The notes under the pieces were generated by a model. The model was given only the letters and a program-made list of their open reading frames with translations. It had not been told where the DNA came from and ran no database searches. Positions 7,261 to 16,372 of a stretch of DNA of 35,902 nt are shown piece after piece (the first letter of the stretch is position 1; each line of letters begins with the position of its first letter). Where the stretch lies: the NCBI GenBank assembly GCA_017544525.1, contig JAFYEA010000024.1:1-35902 (forward strand), read 5' to 3'. The position numbers were made by a program, and so were the translations under genes. The DNA comes from Bacilli bacterium (GTDB lineage Bacteria; Bacillota_I; Bacilli_A; RF39; UBA660).

Positions 7261-8187
7261 TTATTCATGAATTTTAATTCCACTATAATAATACTTTAAT
7301 ATTTCATCATATTTAAACCCATTTTTTGCCATTTCATTCGCACCATATTGACTCATACCAACACCATGCCCATAACCCTTAGTTTTAATATAAACATAAT
7401 TATTCTTTATATTTATTTCTATATCTGTACTTCTAAGACCCAAAAGTTTTCTAAAATTAGTTCCCTTATACTTTTTATCATTAACAATAACATACTTAGC
7501 CCTATTAGTTTTATTTCTTTTTATATTAATTGACTTAACTTTATTATCATTTATACCCAACTTCTTTAAAAAATCTTTTTCACTAAACTTTACTTCTTTT
7601 TCTTTATATGAATATTCCTTATCCCAAGAAGAATCAACACTCTTTAAATAATCAAGTTTTTGACTAAAAACATTTTCACAGTTTTCAGTATAACCATTAG
7701 ATATTGAAAAATAAAAAGATATTATAATTTTATCCTTATAAGTCATATACATATTCTTAGTATCATTAACTGCTTTTTTTATTTTATTATAGTTTTTATC
7801 ATATTTATTTCCCCAATTCTTTTTCATCTTTTCTTTACTAATATAACATTGATCCTTAGTAGTGGTACTTAACACATAATTCCTATTAGTCTTAATCTTA
7901 TATAAAGCAAATGTTCTAGCTGCTACACTCATTGCTTTTAGTGCTTCAATGTCAAATGAGGCAGGCATTTCACATGCTACTACTCCAAGAACATAATCCT
8001 CTAGATTTAAACTAACATTTTTGTTTTTATACATAATATTTACTTTTTGTGTATAATTATTTTTACTTTCTTTATTATTATCAACAATTATATCTTTATT
8101 TACACTAATATCAATACTTCTTTTATCATAAAAACTTAATAACAAAAACATTGACACAATAAAAAATACTATGACTTTTTTCTTCAT
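7261..8187 (-). CDS. spoIID: Stage II sporulation protein D (lytic transglycosylase)
   Basis: SpoIID cleaves denuded peptidoglycan glycan strands and drives membrane migration during engulfment. The 308-residue protein begins with a membrane anchor (about 3-20). The SpoIID domain carries the conserved VLGVVACEMPASFDIEALKA stretch, whose Glu73 is the expected catalytic acid, followed by AARTFALYK. The C-terminal GYGHGVGMSQYGANEMA motif near 275-291 is diagnostic. Length is close to B. subtilis SpoIID (about 340). The ribosome site is weak. The gene lies 24 bases after rpiB and before spoIIQ, so it may be co-transcribed from the upstream run or use an internal sporulation promoter I cannot identify. 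Confidence 0.93.
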   Translation of the reverse strand: MKKKVIVFFIVSMFLLLSFYDKRSIDISVNKDIIVDNNKESKNNYTQKVNIMYKNKNVSLNLEDYVLGVVACEMPASFDIEALKAMSVAARTFALYKIKTNRNYVLSTTTKDQCYISKEKMKKNWGNKYDKNYNKIKKAVNDTKNMYMTYKDKIIISFYFSISNGYTENCENVFSQKLDYLKSVDSSWDKEYSYKEKEVKFSEKDFLKKLGINDNKVKSINIKRNKTNRAKYVIVNDKKYKGTNFRKLLGLRSTDIEINIKNNYVYIKTKGYGHGVGMSQYGANEMAKNGFKYDEILKYYYSGIKIHE

Positions 8188-8211
8188 AGTATATTTTATG
8201 TTAATAAAATG

Positions 8212-8658
8212 TTAACTATTCTTCCTTATATTATTAATCTTATCAATTCTTCTTGCATATCTTTCAACAGTTGAAGGTTCAGTATAAATAAAATTATCTA
8301 ATATTTCTTCTAAATTTTCAGTATACTCAGATAAAGTCATAACATTTGCTTTATTATGTTCTCTACATAAATGAGCTTCCCTAGGAGTAGTTACTTTTGC
8401 TGCCATAATATTATCTACTTTATTAGCTGCTATACTCATTCCAATTCCTGTTCCACATATAAGAATACCTAAATCAACTTCCTTATTATTAATTCCATTA
8501 CACACTTTTAAAGCATAATCAACAAAATCAATATTTTCAATATCTTCTTTCGAATCACAACCATAATTAATATAACTAATACCTTTACTATTAAGATAAT
8601 TAATAATTCTATTCTTTAATTCAACTCCATGATGATCATTTCCTAAACCTATTCTCAT
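8212..8658 (-). CDS. rpiB: Ribose-5-phosphate isomerase B (RpiB/LacAB family)
   Basis: The enzyme interconverts ribose-5-phosphate and ribulose-5-phosphate in the non-oxidative pentose phosphate pathway. Its 148 residues match the family. The start RIGLGNDHHGVELKN has the conserved Asp-His, the active-site Cys is in LICGTGIGMSIAANK (about 69), and the REHNKANVMTLSEY segment supplies the anion-binding His/Asn. The start codon overlaps the stop of the RDD gene (TAATG) and its GAGG ribosome site lies within that gene, so translation is coupled. Relatives acting on allose or galactose phosphates cannot be excluded. Confidence 0.92.
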   Translation of the reverse strand: MRIGLGNDHHGVELKNRIINYLNSKGISYINYGCDSKEDIENIDFVDYALKVCNGINNKEVDLGILICGTGIGMSIAANKVDNIMAAKVTTPREAHLCREHNKANVMTLSEYTENLEEILDNFIYTEPSTVERYARRIDKINNIRKNS

Positions 8659-9380
8659 TATTTTTCCTCTTTCTTAGTTCTTTTTTTAGGTGTGGTTTTT
8701 TTATGTTCTACTTCAGTATATTTAGCTTCTTTAACTACCCCACCTTTATATACTTCAATATAATCACTATAAGTTTCATAATTATTTACTACAGCTGTTC
8801 CAGCTAATAAATCATGAAGTCCTACTCCATCAGGTCTATATAAAATCATACAAAATGAAGCAAGCAATAAACCATTATCAATTATTTGAACAATTTGATT
8901 AGCGTTTATGTACATTTCTTTACTTGTATATAGTACCAATATTATTAAAACAGCTGATGTTAATAAACTATTAATAATCGCACTTCTTATAATTAATTGA
9001 ATCATATTTAATCTTTCATGTTTTGTTGATATTACTTTAATACCAAATAACAATTTTCCAATTGTCTTACCACCAGTATAATATTGGAATATACCAAAAT
9101 ATAAGAATGATAACACTAAAGAAATAATACTAGTATATACTCCATAATAAGCTAAATCATAAGTCATATTAACTACTACATCACTTTTAATAATATCAGG
9201 ACTAAAATCCTCACTTTTCATTATCTCTTGAATATAATTCGAATATTCTTGATATACCTCAGTATATTTTTCTTTCTCAGGATTTAAAATAGTTAATCTA
9301 GCAAACATACTAGCTACTATAGCAACTAATAATGCATCAACTATATAAGCCAATACTCTTCTAAATGTTGGTTTTTTCAT
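8658..9380 (-). CDS. RDD-family membrane protein
   Basis: The RDD family is a group of small membrane proteins of mostly unknown function. The 240-residue protein opens with the family signature: Arg in FRRVLAYIVDALLVAI followed by Asp in the first membrane segment. There are three to four hydrophobic segments (about 10-28, 78-98, 125-145, 160-178) and the GGKTIGKLLFGIKV loop typical of RDD proteins. The C-terminal 40 residues are Lys/Glu-rich and probably cytoplasmic. The start overlaps the upstream stop by four bases (ATGA) after a strong AGGAGG site. Its operon partners do not point to a substrate. Confidence 0.85.
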   Translation of the reverse strand: MKKPTFRRVLAYIVDALLVAIVASMFARLTILNPEKEKYTEVYQEYSNYIQEIMKSEDFSPDIIKSDVVVNMTYDLAYYGVYTSIISLVLSFLYFGIFQYYTGGKTIGKLLFGIKVISTKHERLNMIQLIIRSAIINSLLTSAVLIILVLYTSKEMYINANQIVQIIDNGLLLASFCMILYRPDGVGLHDLLAGTAVVNNYETYSDYIEVYKGGVVKEAKYTEVEHKKTTPKKRTKKEEK

Positions 9381-10825
9381 TTTTTACCCTCCTTTGGTTT
9401 CTTAGTGAATATTGAAAATAAACTACTTTTCTTACTTAATAAACCATTTCCTTTAAACTCTTTATTAATATTCCACATTATTGTATTACATAAATGATAT
9501 AAAGACCCTTCAGATACAGTATATGAACCAACAGGATAATCTTCATCATCAATTATTACAGGTACTCTACCGCTAAAATCTATTTGTTTAATTTCTTGTC
9601 TTTGATTAAGCATATCTTTTTGTACTCCATAAAATGAAGTTATAAACATTCCATATTTATTTTCACGTACATATTGATCTAAAACACCAATTAATGCATC
9701 TATCTTACTTAATCTATCTTTCATATCTTCAATTTTATTACAACTATTAATTTCATAATTAATAATTATTAATTCTTTATCATAACCTTTAATTATTTCA
9801 AGCATCTTATTCGCATCATACATAAAAGATTCATCAATAGGATAATACTTTAAACTATCATCAACATTATTCCTTAAACCAGTAAGATAGTAATTAATAT
9901 ATGTACAATTTTCTTTCTTATCCATCACTAAACATCTAGCATTTATTGTTTTTAAAGAATTCAACATATAACTTGAAGCAACAGCAAAATTATACATAAA
10001 TGGAATTTGCTTTTCAGCCTTAACTGGAAATAATGAATAAAAAGGAACATTATCTAAATTCATAGGTCTAAATCTTTGAGCATATAATTCTTTTCTAAAT
10101 AATGAAAAATCTTCATTACTATAATTAAATAATAAAACTTGATCATTCTCTTGAAACTTAAAATCAGCATTAACACCAAAAGGTCTAACATTATTTGGTT
10201 CAGTCTTAGTTTGAATTAATACTTCAGATTTCTTATTCATATCTTTCCACTTTTCGCCAAATTCAGTTATCAATAATTTAACCAAATCTTTTATTTGTGT
10301 AGCATTATTTAAAGCATTTTCTCCAAATACCGTACCAATTTTTATATTCATTCCTAAATCATAACTTAATGATGTAAAATTCTTAGTTATATCTTTATAA
10401 TCATTTACTGATTTTTGGCAAAAAACTAAATGTAAAAATATTTTTGCTTTAGTATTTCTTTGAATTTCTTTTAAATAAGCACTTAAATGTTCAATAGTTC
10501 TATCTGAATCCCAAAAACAGAATATATGCAATCTTGAATTATACTTAATAGTTTCATTAACTATATATTGTAATAATTGATTATTTGAGATTTCAGAATT
10601 ATTTATTATATTATCAATAAGACCATATGTTAAAGAACCATCAATTCCCATACTAAAATTTCTATAAGCACTCTTATAGTCTAAATAGTTATTAGGAATA
10701 GATGCAAATATTCTTTCTTGAGTTAATCTATCCATATTTGGCATTAATTCAGCAGAATAAACAGGAGTGGAATCACTCTTCTCAACACCAAAACCATTAA
10801 TTAATAATAAAATATTTTTTTTCAT
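9377..10825 (-). CDS. Phosphoglycerate-mutase-like (iPGM fold) protein lacking catalytic residues
   Basis: The 482-residue protein follows the order of cofactor-independent phosphoglycerate mutase (alkaline phosphatase superfamily). It has an N-terminal metal-site strand, a PNMDRL segment, a middle transferase-like domain, and the FNYSNEDFSLFRKEL segment that corresponds to the FNFRxDR motif. The residues that make iPGM active appear replaced. The first metal Asp is Asn10 (LLLINGFG), the nucleophile-bearing SEVGH stretch is gone (MGIDGSLTYG), the Arg/Asp of FNFRPDR are absent, and the late DHG metal motif reads SFYGV. It is probably a binding or regulatory pseudo-enzyme, not glycolytic GpmI. 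It sits 16 bases after the P-ATPase and overlaps the RDD gene. Confidence 0.7.
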   Translation of the reverse strand: MKKNILLLINGFGVEKSDSTPVYSAELMPNMDRLTQERIFASIPNNYLDYKSAYRNFSMGIDGSLTYGLIDNIINNSEISNNQLLQYIVNETIKYNSRLHIFCFWDSDRTIEHLSAYLKEIQRNTKAKIFLHLVFCQKSVNDYKDITKNFTSLSYDLGMNIKIGTVFGENALNNATQIKDLVKLLITEFGEKWKDMNKKSEVLIQTKTEPNNVRPFGVNADFKFQENDQVLLFNYSNEDFSLFRKELYAQRFRPMNLDNVPFYSLFPVKAEKQIPFMYNFAVASSYMLNSLKTINARCLVMDKKENCTYINYYLTGLRNNVDDSLKYYPIDESFMYDANKMLEIIKGYDKELIIINYEINSCNKIEDMKDRLSKIDALIGVLDQYVRENKYGMFITSFYGVQKDMLNQRQEIKQIDFSGRVPVIIDDEDYPVGSYTVSEGSLYHLCNTIMWNINKEFKGNGLLSKKSSLFSIFTKKPKEGKK

Positions 10826-10841
10826 ACTATCTCCATATTAA

Positions 10842-13487
10842 TTATATCATTCTTTTTTTCTTTTTTAAATGCTTATATAATTCCATTACTGTCAAAATTG
10901 GTAAAGACATTAATAATAATATTAATAAGTGAATATATGGTATTTGATATGTTTGTAAGAATCTAGAAAATACTGGTACTTCCATAACAATTATTTGTAA
11001 TACTATAGAAGCTAGAATTGTGAATAATACAAACGGATTCTTTCTAAAACTATTTTCAAAAATACTCTTGCTTTCACTTCTACAATTAATAACATGAATA
11101 TTTTGAATAAATACCATAAGTGCTAATACATATCCTCTAGCATGAGCAACTTCTAATCCTAATTTATTTAATACATACCATGTTAAGAATACAACTAATC
11201 CTATAAATAAACCAGATATTAATATTTGCTTAACTAATTCTCTTTCAAATAAACTTTCTTTTGGATCTCTTGGTTTTTGTTTCATTATAGTTTCAGTTTC
11301 TCTTTCAAAAGATAATGCCATATCTTGAAGTCCATCAGTAACAAGATTCAACCACAATAATTGAATAGCAATTAAAGGAATAGGCAAATCAAAAGCAACA
11401 GCTAATACAAAGAATAAAACTTCTGCAAAACCACAAGATAATAACATAATAGATATCTTTCTAATATTAGAATAGGCATTTCTACCTTCTTCGATACCTG
11501 CTACTATTGAAGCAAAATTATCATCAATAACAATCATTTTAGCAGTTTCTTTAGCAACATCAGTTCCACTACCCATAGCTACACCAATATTAGCAGCTTT
11601 TATAGCAGGAGCATCATTTACTCCATCTCCAGTAACAGCAACAAACTCCCCTTTTCTTTGTAAAGATTCAACAATTTTCAATTTTTGAAGTGGTGTTACT
11701 CTTGCAAATATTTTTTTGTTTGAAATATATTCATCAAATTTATCATTATCATCAATAAATTCCTCTAAATCATTCCCAGTAGTAACTTCACTCTTATCAC
11801 TAACCATGTCAAGATCTTTACCAATAGCATAAGCAGTTAAAGGGTGATCTCCTGTTATCATTAATACTTTAATACCAGCAGTTTTACATTCTTTAATAGC
11901 ACTAACTGCTTCTTTCCTAACAGGATCTATAAATCCAACTAAACCAACAAAATTCAAGTTATTTATATCTTTTTCACTATATCTTTCTTGAGTATCTATT
12001 TCACCATCACATAAAGCTATTACTCTATATCCGCTAGCAGCCATTTCCTCATTTTGCTTCAATATTTTTTCTTTATTTAACTTAACTATTTTTCCATTAT
12101 TATATGTATGATTACAAAAATTTAATATAACTTCCAAAGAACCCTTAGCGGTACAGCATATTTTATTATCTATTTCATAAAATATAGCGCTATACTTTTT
12201 CTCTGATTCATATGGAATCTCAAATATTTTTTTATACTCAACTTCATTAGTTTTTAATTTTCTAGATAATGCTAAAAAAGCAATATCAATAGAATCCCCA
12301 AAAGAATCCCATTTTCCCTTATTCTTTTCTAACATTGCTTCATTATTAATATACCCCAAAATTGATATATATTTTGCATTTTCAACATTAGAATTATTAT
12401 AAGGAACTATATTTCCTATATCATTATAACCATTTCCATCAACATCAAATTCCTCACCACTTGCTAACATAATCTTTTTAGCCGTTTGTTCATTAACAGT
12501 TAAAGTTCCTGTTTTATCACTAGCTATTACAGTACAGCTACCTAGACTTTCAACAGAATTTAATTTCTTAACAATTACATTTCTTTTACTCATTTTATTG
12601 GATCCTATGGTTAATGCCATAGTAAGAGCTAAAGGCAAACCTTCAGGCATAGCGGATACACTTAAAGCAACTACTGACATAAATATATTTATCCAACTAT
12701 ATCCTTTAAAATAAAGTACAATTCCAATAATAATAGCAATAACAATAATAATTTTTGTAATTTGTTTTGAAAATTTTTCCATTCTAATTGTTAATGGAGA
12801 TGCTGATTCTTCAGTAGAAGTCACCTTTTCAGCAATTTTACCTACTTCAGTTTTAATACCAGTTGCTGTTACTACAGCTAAAGCTCGTCCTGTTAATACT
12901 GAAGTTCCAGCGTATAACATACACTTTTTAGATATATCTTTACTATCAGCCTTTTCAAAAGATTTAGTTACTCCAACGCTTTCACCAGTAAGAATTGACT
13001 CATTAACAGTTAAATTAGTCGCAGTAATAATTCTAGCATCAGCAGACACTACAGTACCAGGTTCAATAACAATAATATCTCCAGGTACTACTTTAGCTGA
13101 ATCAATTTCAGAATGCCTATTTTCCCTAACAACTTTTACTTTTACTTTAATTAAATCTTTTAATGCTTCAGAATTTAATTCTGCTCTATATTCTTGAACA
13201 GTAGATACAATAGAATCAATAATTATAATAAATATTATCGCAATACCATCAATAGCTTCTCCTACTAAAAAAGATACTAAAGAAGCGGCAAATAAAACAT
13301 AAATAATTGGATCCTTAAACGAATCAATAAAAATTTCAAATTTACTCTTTTTCTTTTCTTTAGGAAGTTCATTTAAACCATATGTTTTTAATCTTTTTTT
13401 TGCTTCATTTTGGCTAAGACCACTCAAAGAACTTTTAAACTCTCTTAGTACTTTTCCCTTTTCTATATTACTATAATCTTTTTCCAT
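10842..13487 (-). CDS. Cation-transporting P-type ATPase (P2, calcium type)
   Basis: This membrane pump of the P2A/P2B (PacL/PMCA-like) group most likely exports Ca2+. The 881-residue protein has an N-terminal cation ATPase domain (about 5-65) and the actuator-domain motif TGES (167-170). Other landmarks are M4 with PEGLP (281-285), the phosphorylated Asp324 in DKTGTLT, TGDHPLTA, and the hinge motif GDGVNDAPA. In M6 the NLVTDGLQDMALSFE segment carries the Asn and Asp ligands expected of Ca pumps. A consensus promoter and a GGGAG ribosome site precede it. It leads a run of genes ending with spoIID-spoIIQ. The exact ion is inferred. Confidence 0.93.
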   Translation of the reverse strand: MEKDYSNIEKGKVLREFKSSLSGLSQNEAKKRLKTYGLNELPKEKKKSKFEIFIDSFKDPIIYVLFAASLVSFLVGEAIDGIAIIFIIIIDSIVSTVQEYRAELNSEALKDLIKVKVKVVRENRHSEIDSAKVVPGDIIVIEPGTVVSADARIITATNLTVNESILTGESVGVTKSFEKADSKDISKKCMLYAGTSVLTGRALAVVTATGIKTEVGKIAEKVTSTEESASPLTIRMEKFSKQITKIIIVIAIIIGIVLYFKGYSWINIFMSVVALSVSAMPEGLPLALTMALTIGSNKMSKRNVIVKKLNSVESLGSCTVIASDKTGTLTVNEQTAKKIMLASGEEFDVDGNGYNDIGNIVPYNNSNVENAKYISILGYINNEAMLEKNKGKWDSFGDSIDIAFLALSRKLKTNEVEYKKIFEIPYESEKKYSAIFYEIDNKICCTAKGSLEVILNFCNHTYNNGKIVKLNKEKILKQNEEMAASGYRVIALCDGEIDTQERYSEKDINNLNFVGLVGFIDPVRKEAVSAIKECKTAGIKVLMITGDHPLTAYAIGKDLDMVSDKSEVTTGNDLEEFIDDNDKFDEYISNKKIFARVTPLQKLKIVESLQRKGEFVAVTGDGVNDAPAIKAANIGVAMGSGTDVAKETAKMIVIDDNFASIVAGIEEGRNAYSNIRKISIMLLSCGFAEVLFFVLAVAFDLPIPLIAIQLLWLNLVTDGLQDMALSFERETETIMKQKPRDPKESLFERELVKQILISGLFIGLVVFLTWYVLNKLGLEVAHARGYVLALMVFIQNIHVINCRSESKSIFENSFRKNPFVLFTILASIVLQIIVMEVPVFSRFLQTYQIPYIHLLILLLMSLPILTVMELYKHLKKKKRMI

Positions 13488-13513
13488 AAAAACACTCCCT
13501 ATTATCTTTATTA

Positions 13514-13542
13514 ATTATAAGGTATAATACTCTTTTTTTCAA
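13514..13542 (-). promoter_or_regulatory. Promoter of the P-ATPase to spoIIQ run
   Basis: The minus strand has TTGAAA, 17 bases, then a perfect TATAAT, just after the htrA terminator and upstream of the P-ATPase gene. Genes down to rpiB have gaps or overlaps of at most 16 bases. Confidence 0.8.
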
Positions 13543-13551
13543 CAAAACAAT

Positions 13552-13579
13552 AAAAAAAAGAAAGTATTATTTACTTTCT
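13552..13579 (-). terminator. Intrinsic terminator of htrA
   Basis: On the minus strand AGAAAGT / ACTTTCT with a 7-base loop is followed by eight T. The htrA stop lies inside. Confidence 0.8.
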
Positions 13580-14649
13580 CCTAATGTTATCTTTAATGCT
13601 TTTATTTCACTTCCCCTTTTAATAATAATATCAACTGTTTCACCAGGTTGGTATTTAAATAAATAATATTTAAGTTCAGCAACATTTTTAACTTCATAAT
13701 CACCTATTTTAGTAATTACGTCCCCTTTAACAACACCAGCTTTAGCACATGGCCCATCATTAGCAACATTAAATACAATTACACCATTTTCAATCGAATT
13801 ATCAATATTAATACCATATTGTCTTAATTGATATTTAGAAGTATCAATATTACCCATTTCAATACCTAAATATGACCTTTTAATTTTTTCACCATTAATA
13901 ATTTTTTTAGCGTAAGTCATTGCATCTTCAATAGGAATAGCAAATCCTATCCCCTCTATCTCAGACTCAACAATTTTCATCGTATTTACTCCAATAACTT
14001 CACCATTAATATTACAAAGAGGCCCACCACTATTACCTGGATTTATAGCTGCATCAGTTTGCATAACATTCATAATCCAATCATATGTGTTAGATTTAAC
14101 TGATACTTCTACCATTCTATCTTTGCCACTTAAAATACCCCTAGTAACAGTCCCTGCATAAGTTGAACTCATAGGTGAACCAATTGTAAATACAGTATCA
14201 CCTAATTTCATTTTTTCGCTACTACCAAGAATAGCTACATCCTTAACATATTCTTTATCAATCTTAATAACAGCAATGTCTGCATATTCATCACTACCAA
14301 CTATTGTAGCTTTAACACTTTCACCATCCATCAATATTACATTTAATCTTGATGATTTTTCTATAACATGATGATTAGTCATAATATAGCCTTCATTATC
14401 ATATATAAAACCAGAACCAATACCACTTAACTTGTTATTTCTATAATTTTCAATAACAACAACAGCATTATATATTTTCTCAATACTCTCATTTATACCA
14501 GTATCAGTTACAGTAACATTTTTTTCAATCCTAGTTATATCACCATTATCCAATTTAAAAAAAGGAGAATAGACTAATAAATAATACATAATTCCTGCAC
14601 CCAAAAAAGCAGAAATTAATATACCAAAAAAAGAAAATAATTTCTTCAC
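13567..14649 (-). CDS. HtrA/DegP-family serine protease with PDZ domain
   Basis: This surface-anchored quality-control protease degrades misfolded exported proteins. The 360-residue protein has one N-terminal membrane anchor (about 4-27), a trypsin-like S1C domain and a C-terminal PDZ domain (about 255-355). The triad is intact: His94 in TNHHVIE, Asp124 in YADIAVI and Ser207 in NPGNSGGPL. The start is GTG at 14649 with an AGGAGG site. It begins nine bases after the Abi_2/HEPN gene, so the two are probably co-transcribed, an unusual partnership. Length and order match HtrA-like proteases of Bacilli such as YkdA/YvtA. Confidence 0.93.
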   Translation of the reverse strand: MKKLFSFFGILISAFLGAGIMYYLLVYSPFFKLDNGDITRIEKNVTVTDTGINESIEKIYNAVVVIENYRNNKLSGIGSGFIYDNEGYIMTNHHVIEKSSRLNVILMDGESVKATIVGSDEYADIAVIKIDKEYVKDVAILGSSEKMKLGDTVFTIGSPMSSTYAGTVTRGILSGKDRMVEVSVKSNTYDWIMNVMQTDAAINPGNSGGPLCNINGEVIGVNTMKIVESEIEGIGFAIPIEDAMTYAKKIINGEKIKRSYLGIEMGNIDTSKYQLRQYGINIDNSIENGVIVFNVANDGPCAKAGVVKGDVITKIGDYEVKNVAELKYYLFKYQPGETVDIIIKRGSEIKALKITLGESK

Positions 14650-14658
14650 TTTATCCTC

Positions 14659-15591
14659 CTATTCTAAATATGATATTTGTTTATAATTATCAGGGAACCC
14701 CATTCTATATAAAACTTTTTCAATATTAATTGATTTTAACTTTGAACTTAACCAATCTATTTCATAATCTATTTCATTCATCATCATTTTAAAATCAGTA
14801 TATGTAAGCATATGCTTTAATATAATAATTAATGCAAAGATATCATGAATACCATATATATATTCATCATCCACTTTAGGTATTTCTAACGCAGCATGAA
14901 ATCTTGTTTCCTTGATCCCTTTTTGAGTTTCATGATTATATAAAATATCTTCATGGGCGCATAAATTTCTATAATTAGATAATATAGATAAATAATCCTC
15001 TAAATCTTCAGAACTAATACTCATATAATAGGATGCTATTTCATCTTTATCTTCTTGTTTTAATATAGTAAATAACTCACCCATTAAACCAAAACTAAGT
15101 ACTTTAACTCCTACCCAAAGAGGAATGTATCCATAATTATTAATATAGTGACTAGTCGCAGTATGTTGATATCCATTAATCCTAATTTGTCTTTTAAGTT
15201 TTCTAATTAAATCATTTATTTGTTTACTTTTTTCCTTAGATCTATCAAAGTTATCAACATTTAAATAATCTTTTTCTTTATATCCATATTTCTTACTCAA
15301 AACATAACTAAATATAGATTTATAATTATTTTCAACAATAAGTAAGTTTTTAAATATTATATTTCTAAAATATCTATCAAAAGTAAACAATGCATGCATT
15401 TCTTCAAAAGTAGCTCCATCAATAAATCTTTTAGAGCCAGTCACCAAAAAAGGAGAACGATAACCATTTAAAAAGAAATAGTTTTCTCTTAAAATAACTT
15501 CCTTGGCCTTATCATAATCTTCAATAGTAAGACCCTTACTCTTAAGAATATCTATCTGTTCATCAATTGTTTTAAATACTTTTGCTGCCAT
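14659..15591 (-). CDS. Abi_2-family (AbiD/AbiF-like) HEPN protein
   Basis: The 310-residue protein matches the Abi_2 family of lactococcal abortive-infection proteins. Its start is typical (about 4-48, IDEQIDILKSKGLTIEDY then a NYFFLNGYRSPFL segment). The HEPN RNase signature R-x4-H is present as RNLCAH (Arg208-His213). HEPN proteins with this motif are metal-independent RNases in many defence and toxin systems, so RNA cleavage is a reasonable inference. The ATG at 15591 is preferred to a GTG nine bases upstream because of the GGAG position. It has its own promoter and precedes htrA. No cognate antitoxin or abiF-associated RNA fits in the 100 bases upstream. Confidence 0.82.
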   Translation of the reverse strand: MAAKVFKTIDEQIDILKSKGLTIEDYDKAKEVILRENYFFLNGYRSPFLVTGSKRFIDGATFEEMHALFTFDRYFRNIIFKNLLIVENNYKSIFSYVLSKKYGYKEKDYLNVDNFDRSKEKSKQINDLIRKLKRQIRINGYQHTATSHYINNYGYIPLWVGVKVLSFGLMGELFTILKQEDKDEIASYYMSISSEDLEDYLSILSNYRNLCAHEDILYNHETQKGIKETRFHAALEIPKVDDEYIYGIHDIFALIIILKHMLTYTDFKMMMNEIDYEIDWLSSKLKSINIEKVLYRMGFPDNYKQISYLE

Positions 15592-15614
15592 AAGACCCAC
15601 TCTCCTATGGTAAG

Positions 15615-15643
15615 ATTATATCATTATTAAATATATTTTTAAA
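15615..15643 (-). promoter_or_regulatory. Promoter of the Abi_2-htrA unit
   Basis: The minus strand has TTTAAA, 17 bases, then a perfect TATAAT, about 25 bases before the start codon. Confidence 0.65.
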
Positions 15644-15666
15644 TAACTTTTTATTATTTTGACACA

Positions 15667-15691
15667 TAAAAAAACACAATCAAATTGTGTC
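15667..15691 (-). terminator. Intrinsic terminator of the 17210-15692 gene pair
   Basis: On the minus strand ACACAAT / ATTGTGT with a 3-base loop is followed by seven T, directly after the stop of the last gene of the pair. Confidence 0.85.
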
Positions 15692-16372
15692 TTATTCTTT
15701 AATACTATTTTTATTATTTTGAACAAGTTTTAACATATATCCATTATCATGCTCCAAATTGAAAAATAATAAATTTTTTCTATTCTTAATATCATATGCA
15801 TTTTCTGATTTTATTTCATCACTATTACCATCAAAACATATATATACATAATCTTCATCCCATAAATAATATTCGGGTACTTCATAATCAGCAGGAGTAC
15901 ATACTATTACAGGTTTTAAATTTACAACACTATTATCACTTTTATAAAATACACTTATACTATCACATAAATCACTACCACTCCAATACCTATCAATTAA
16001 AAGTGTAGTTTCATCATTAACTTTAACCTCATAATCATATGTAACAGATCTATTATCACCCTTGTACACATTACCAAAAGCATATCTTCTATCAGTTGGA
16101 GAAATATATATTTTTTTAAAATCTCTCTTATCAATATCAAAAACCACATTACTAATAGTTCCTAAATCAGTTCTAGTATAAATAGTTTCATTAGTCCAAT
16201 AATAATAACTTCTAGAATCTTTAGCTTTAGCAACTACATGACCAATTGGTACCATCTCACCATCATCATATATAACTGTTCCATAAACCCAATCCTTATC
16301 TTTATGTTCCCTTGTTTCTAATTTAATCTTAACGCCATCTTTAATATCAACAATTCTTTCATACTTATTCAT
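15692..16372 (-). CDS. Unknown beta-rich cytoplasmic protein
   Basis: I do not recognise this 226-residue protein. It has no signal peptide or membrane segment. It is rich in Tyr, Asp, Lys and Val with alternating patterns that suggest beta strands, and contains aromatic clusters (SYYYWTNETIY, VPEYYLWDEDYVYICF). The start codon lies eight bases inside the end of the upstream unknown gene and has an AGGAG site, so the two are translationally coupled and probably act together. It ends at a strong terminator, closing a two-gene unit. Confidence 0.75.
   Translation of the reverse strand: MNKYERIVDIKDGVKIKLETREHKDKDWVYGTVIYDDGEMVPIGHVVAKAKDSRSYYYWTNETIYTRTDLGTISNVVFDIDKRDFKKIYISPTDRRYAFGNVYKGDNRSVTYDYEVKVNDETTLLIDRYWSGSDLCDSISVFYKSDNSVVNLKPVIVCTPADYEVPEYYLWDEDYVYICFDGNSDEIKSENAYDIKNRKNLLFFNLEHDNGYMLKLVQNNKNSIKE

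Noticed and set aside
14659..15691. abiF-type RNA antitoxin upstream of the Abi_2 gene
   Set aside because: Only about 100 bases separate the gene from the next terminator, and these hold a normal promoter with no obvious RNA structure.
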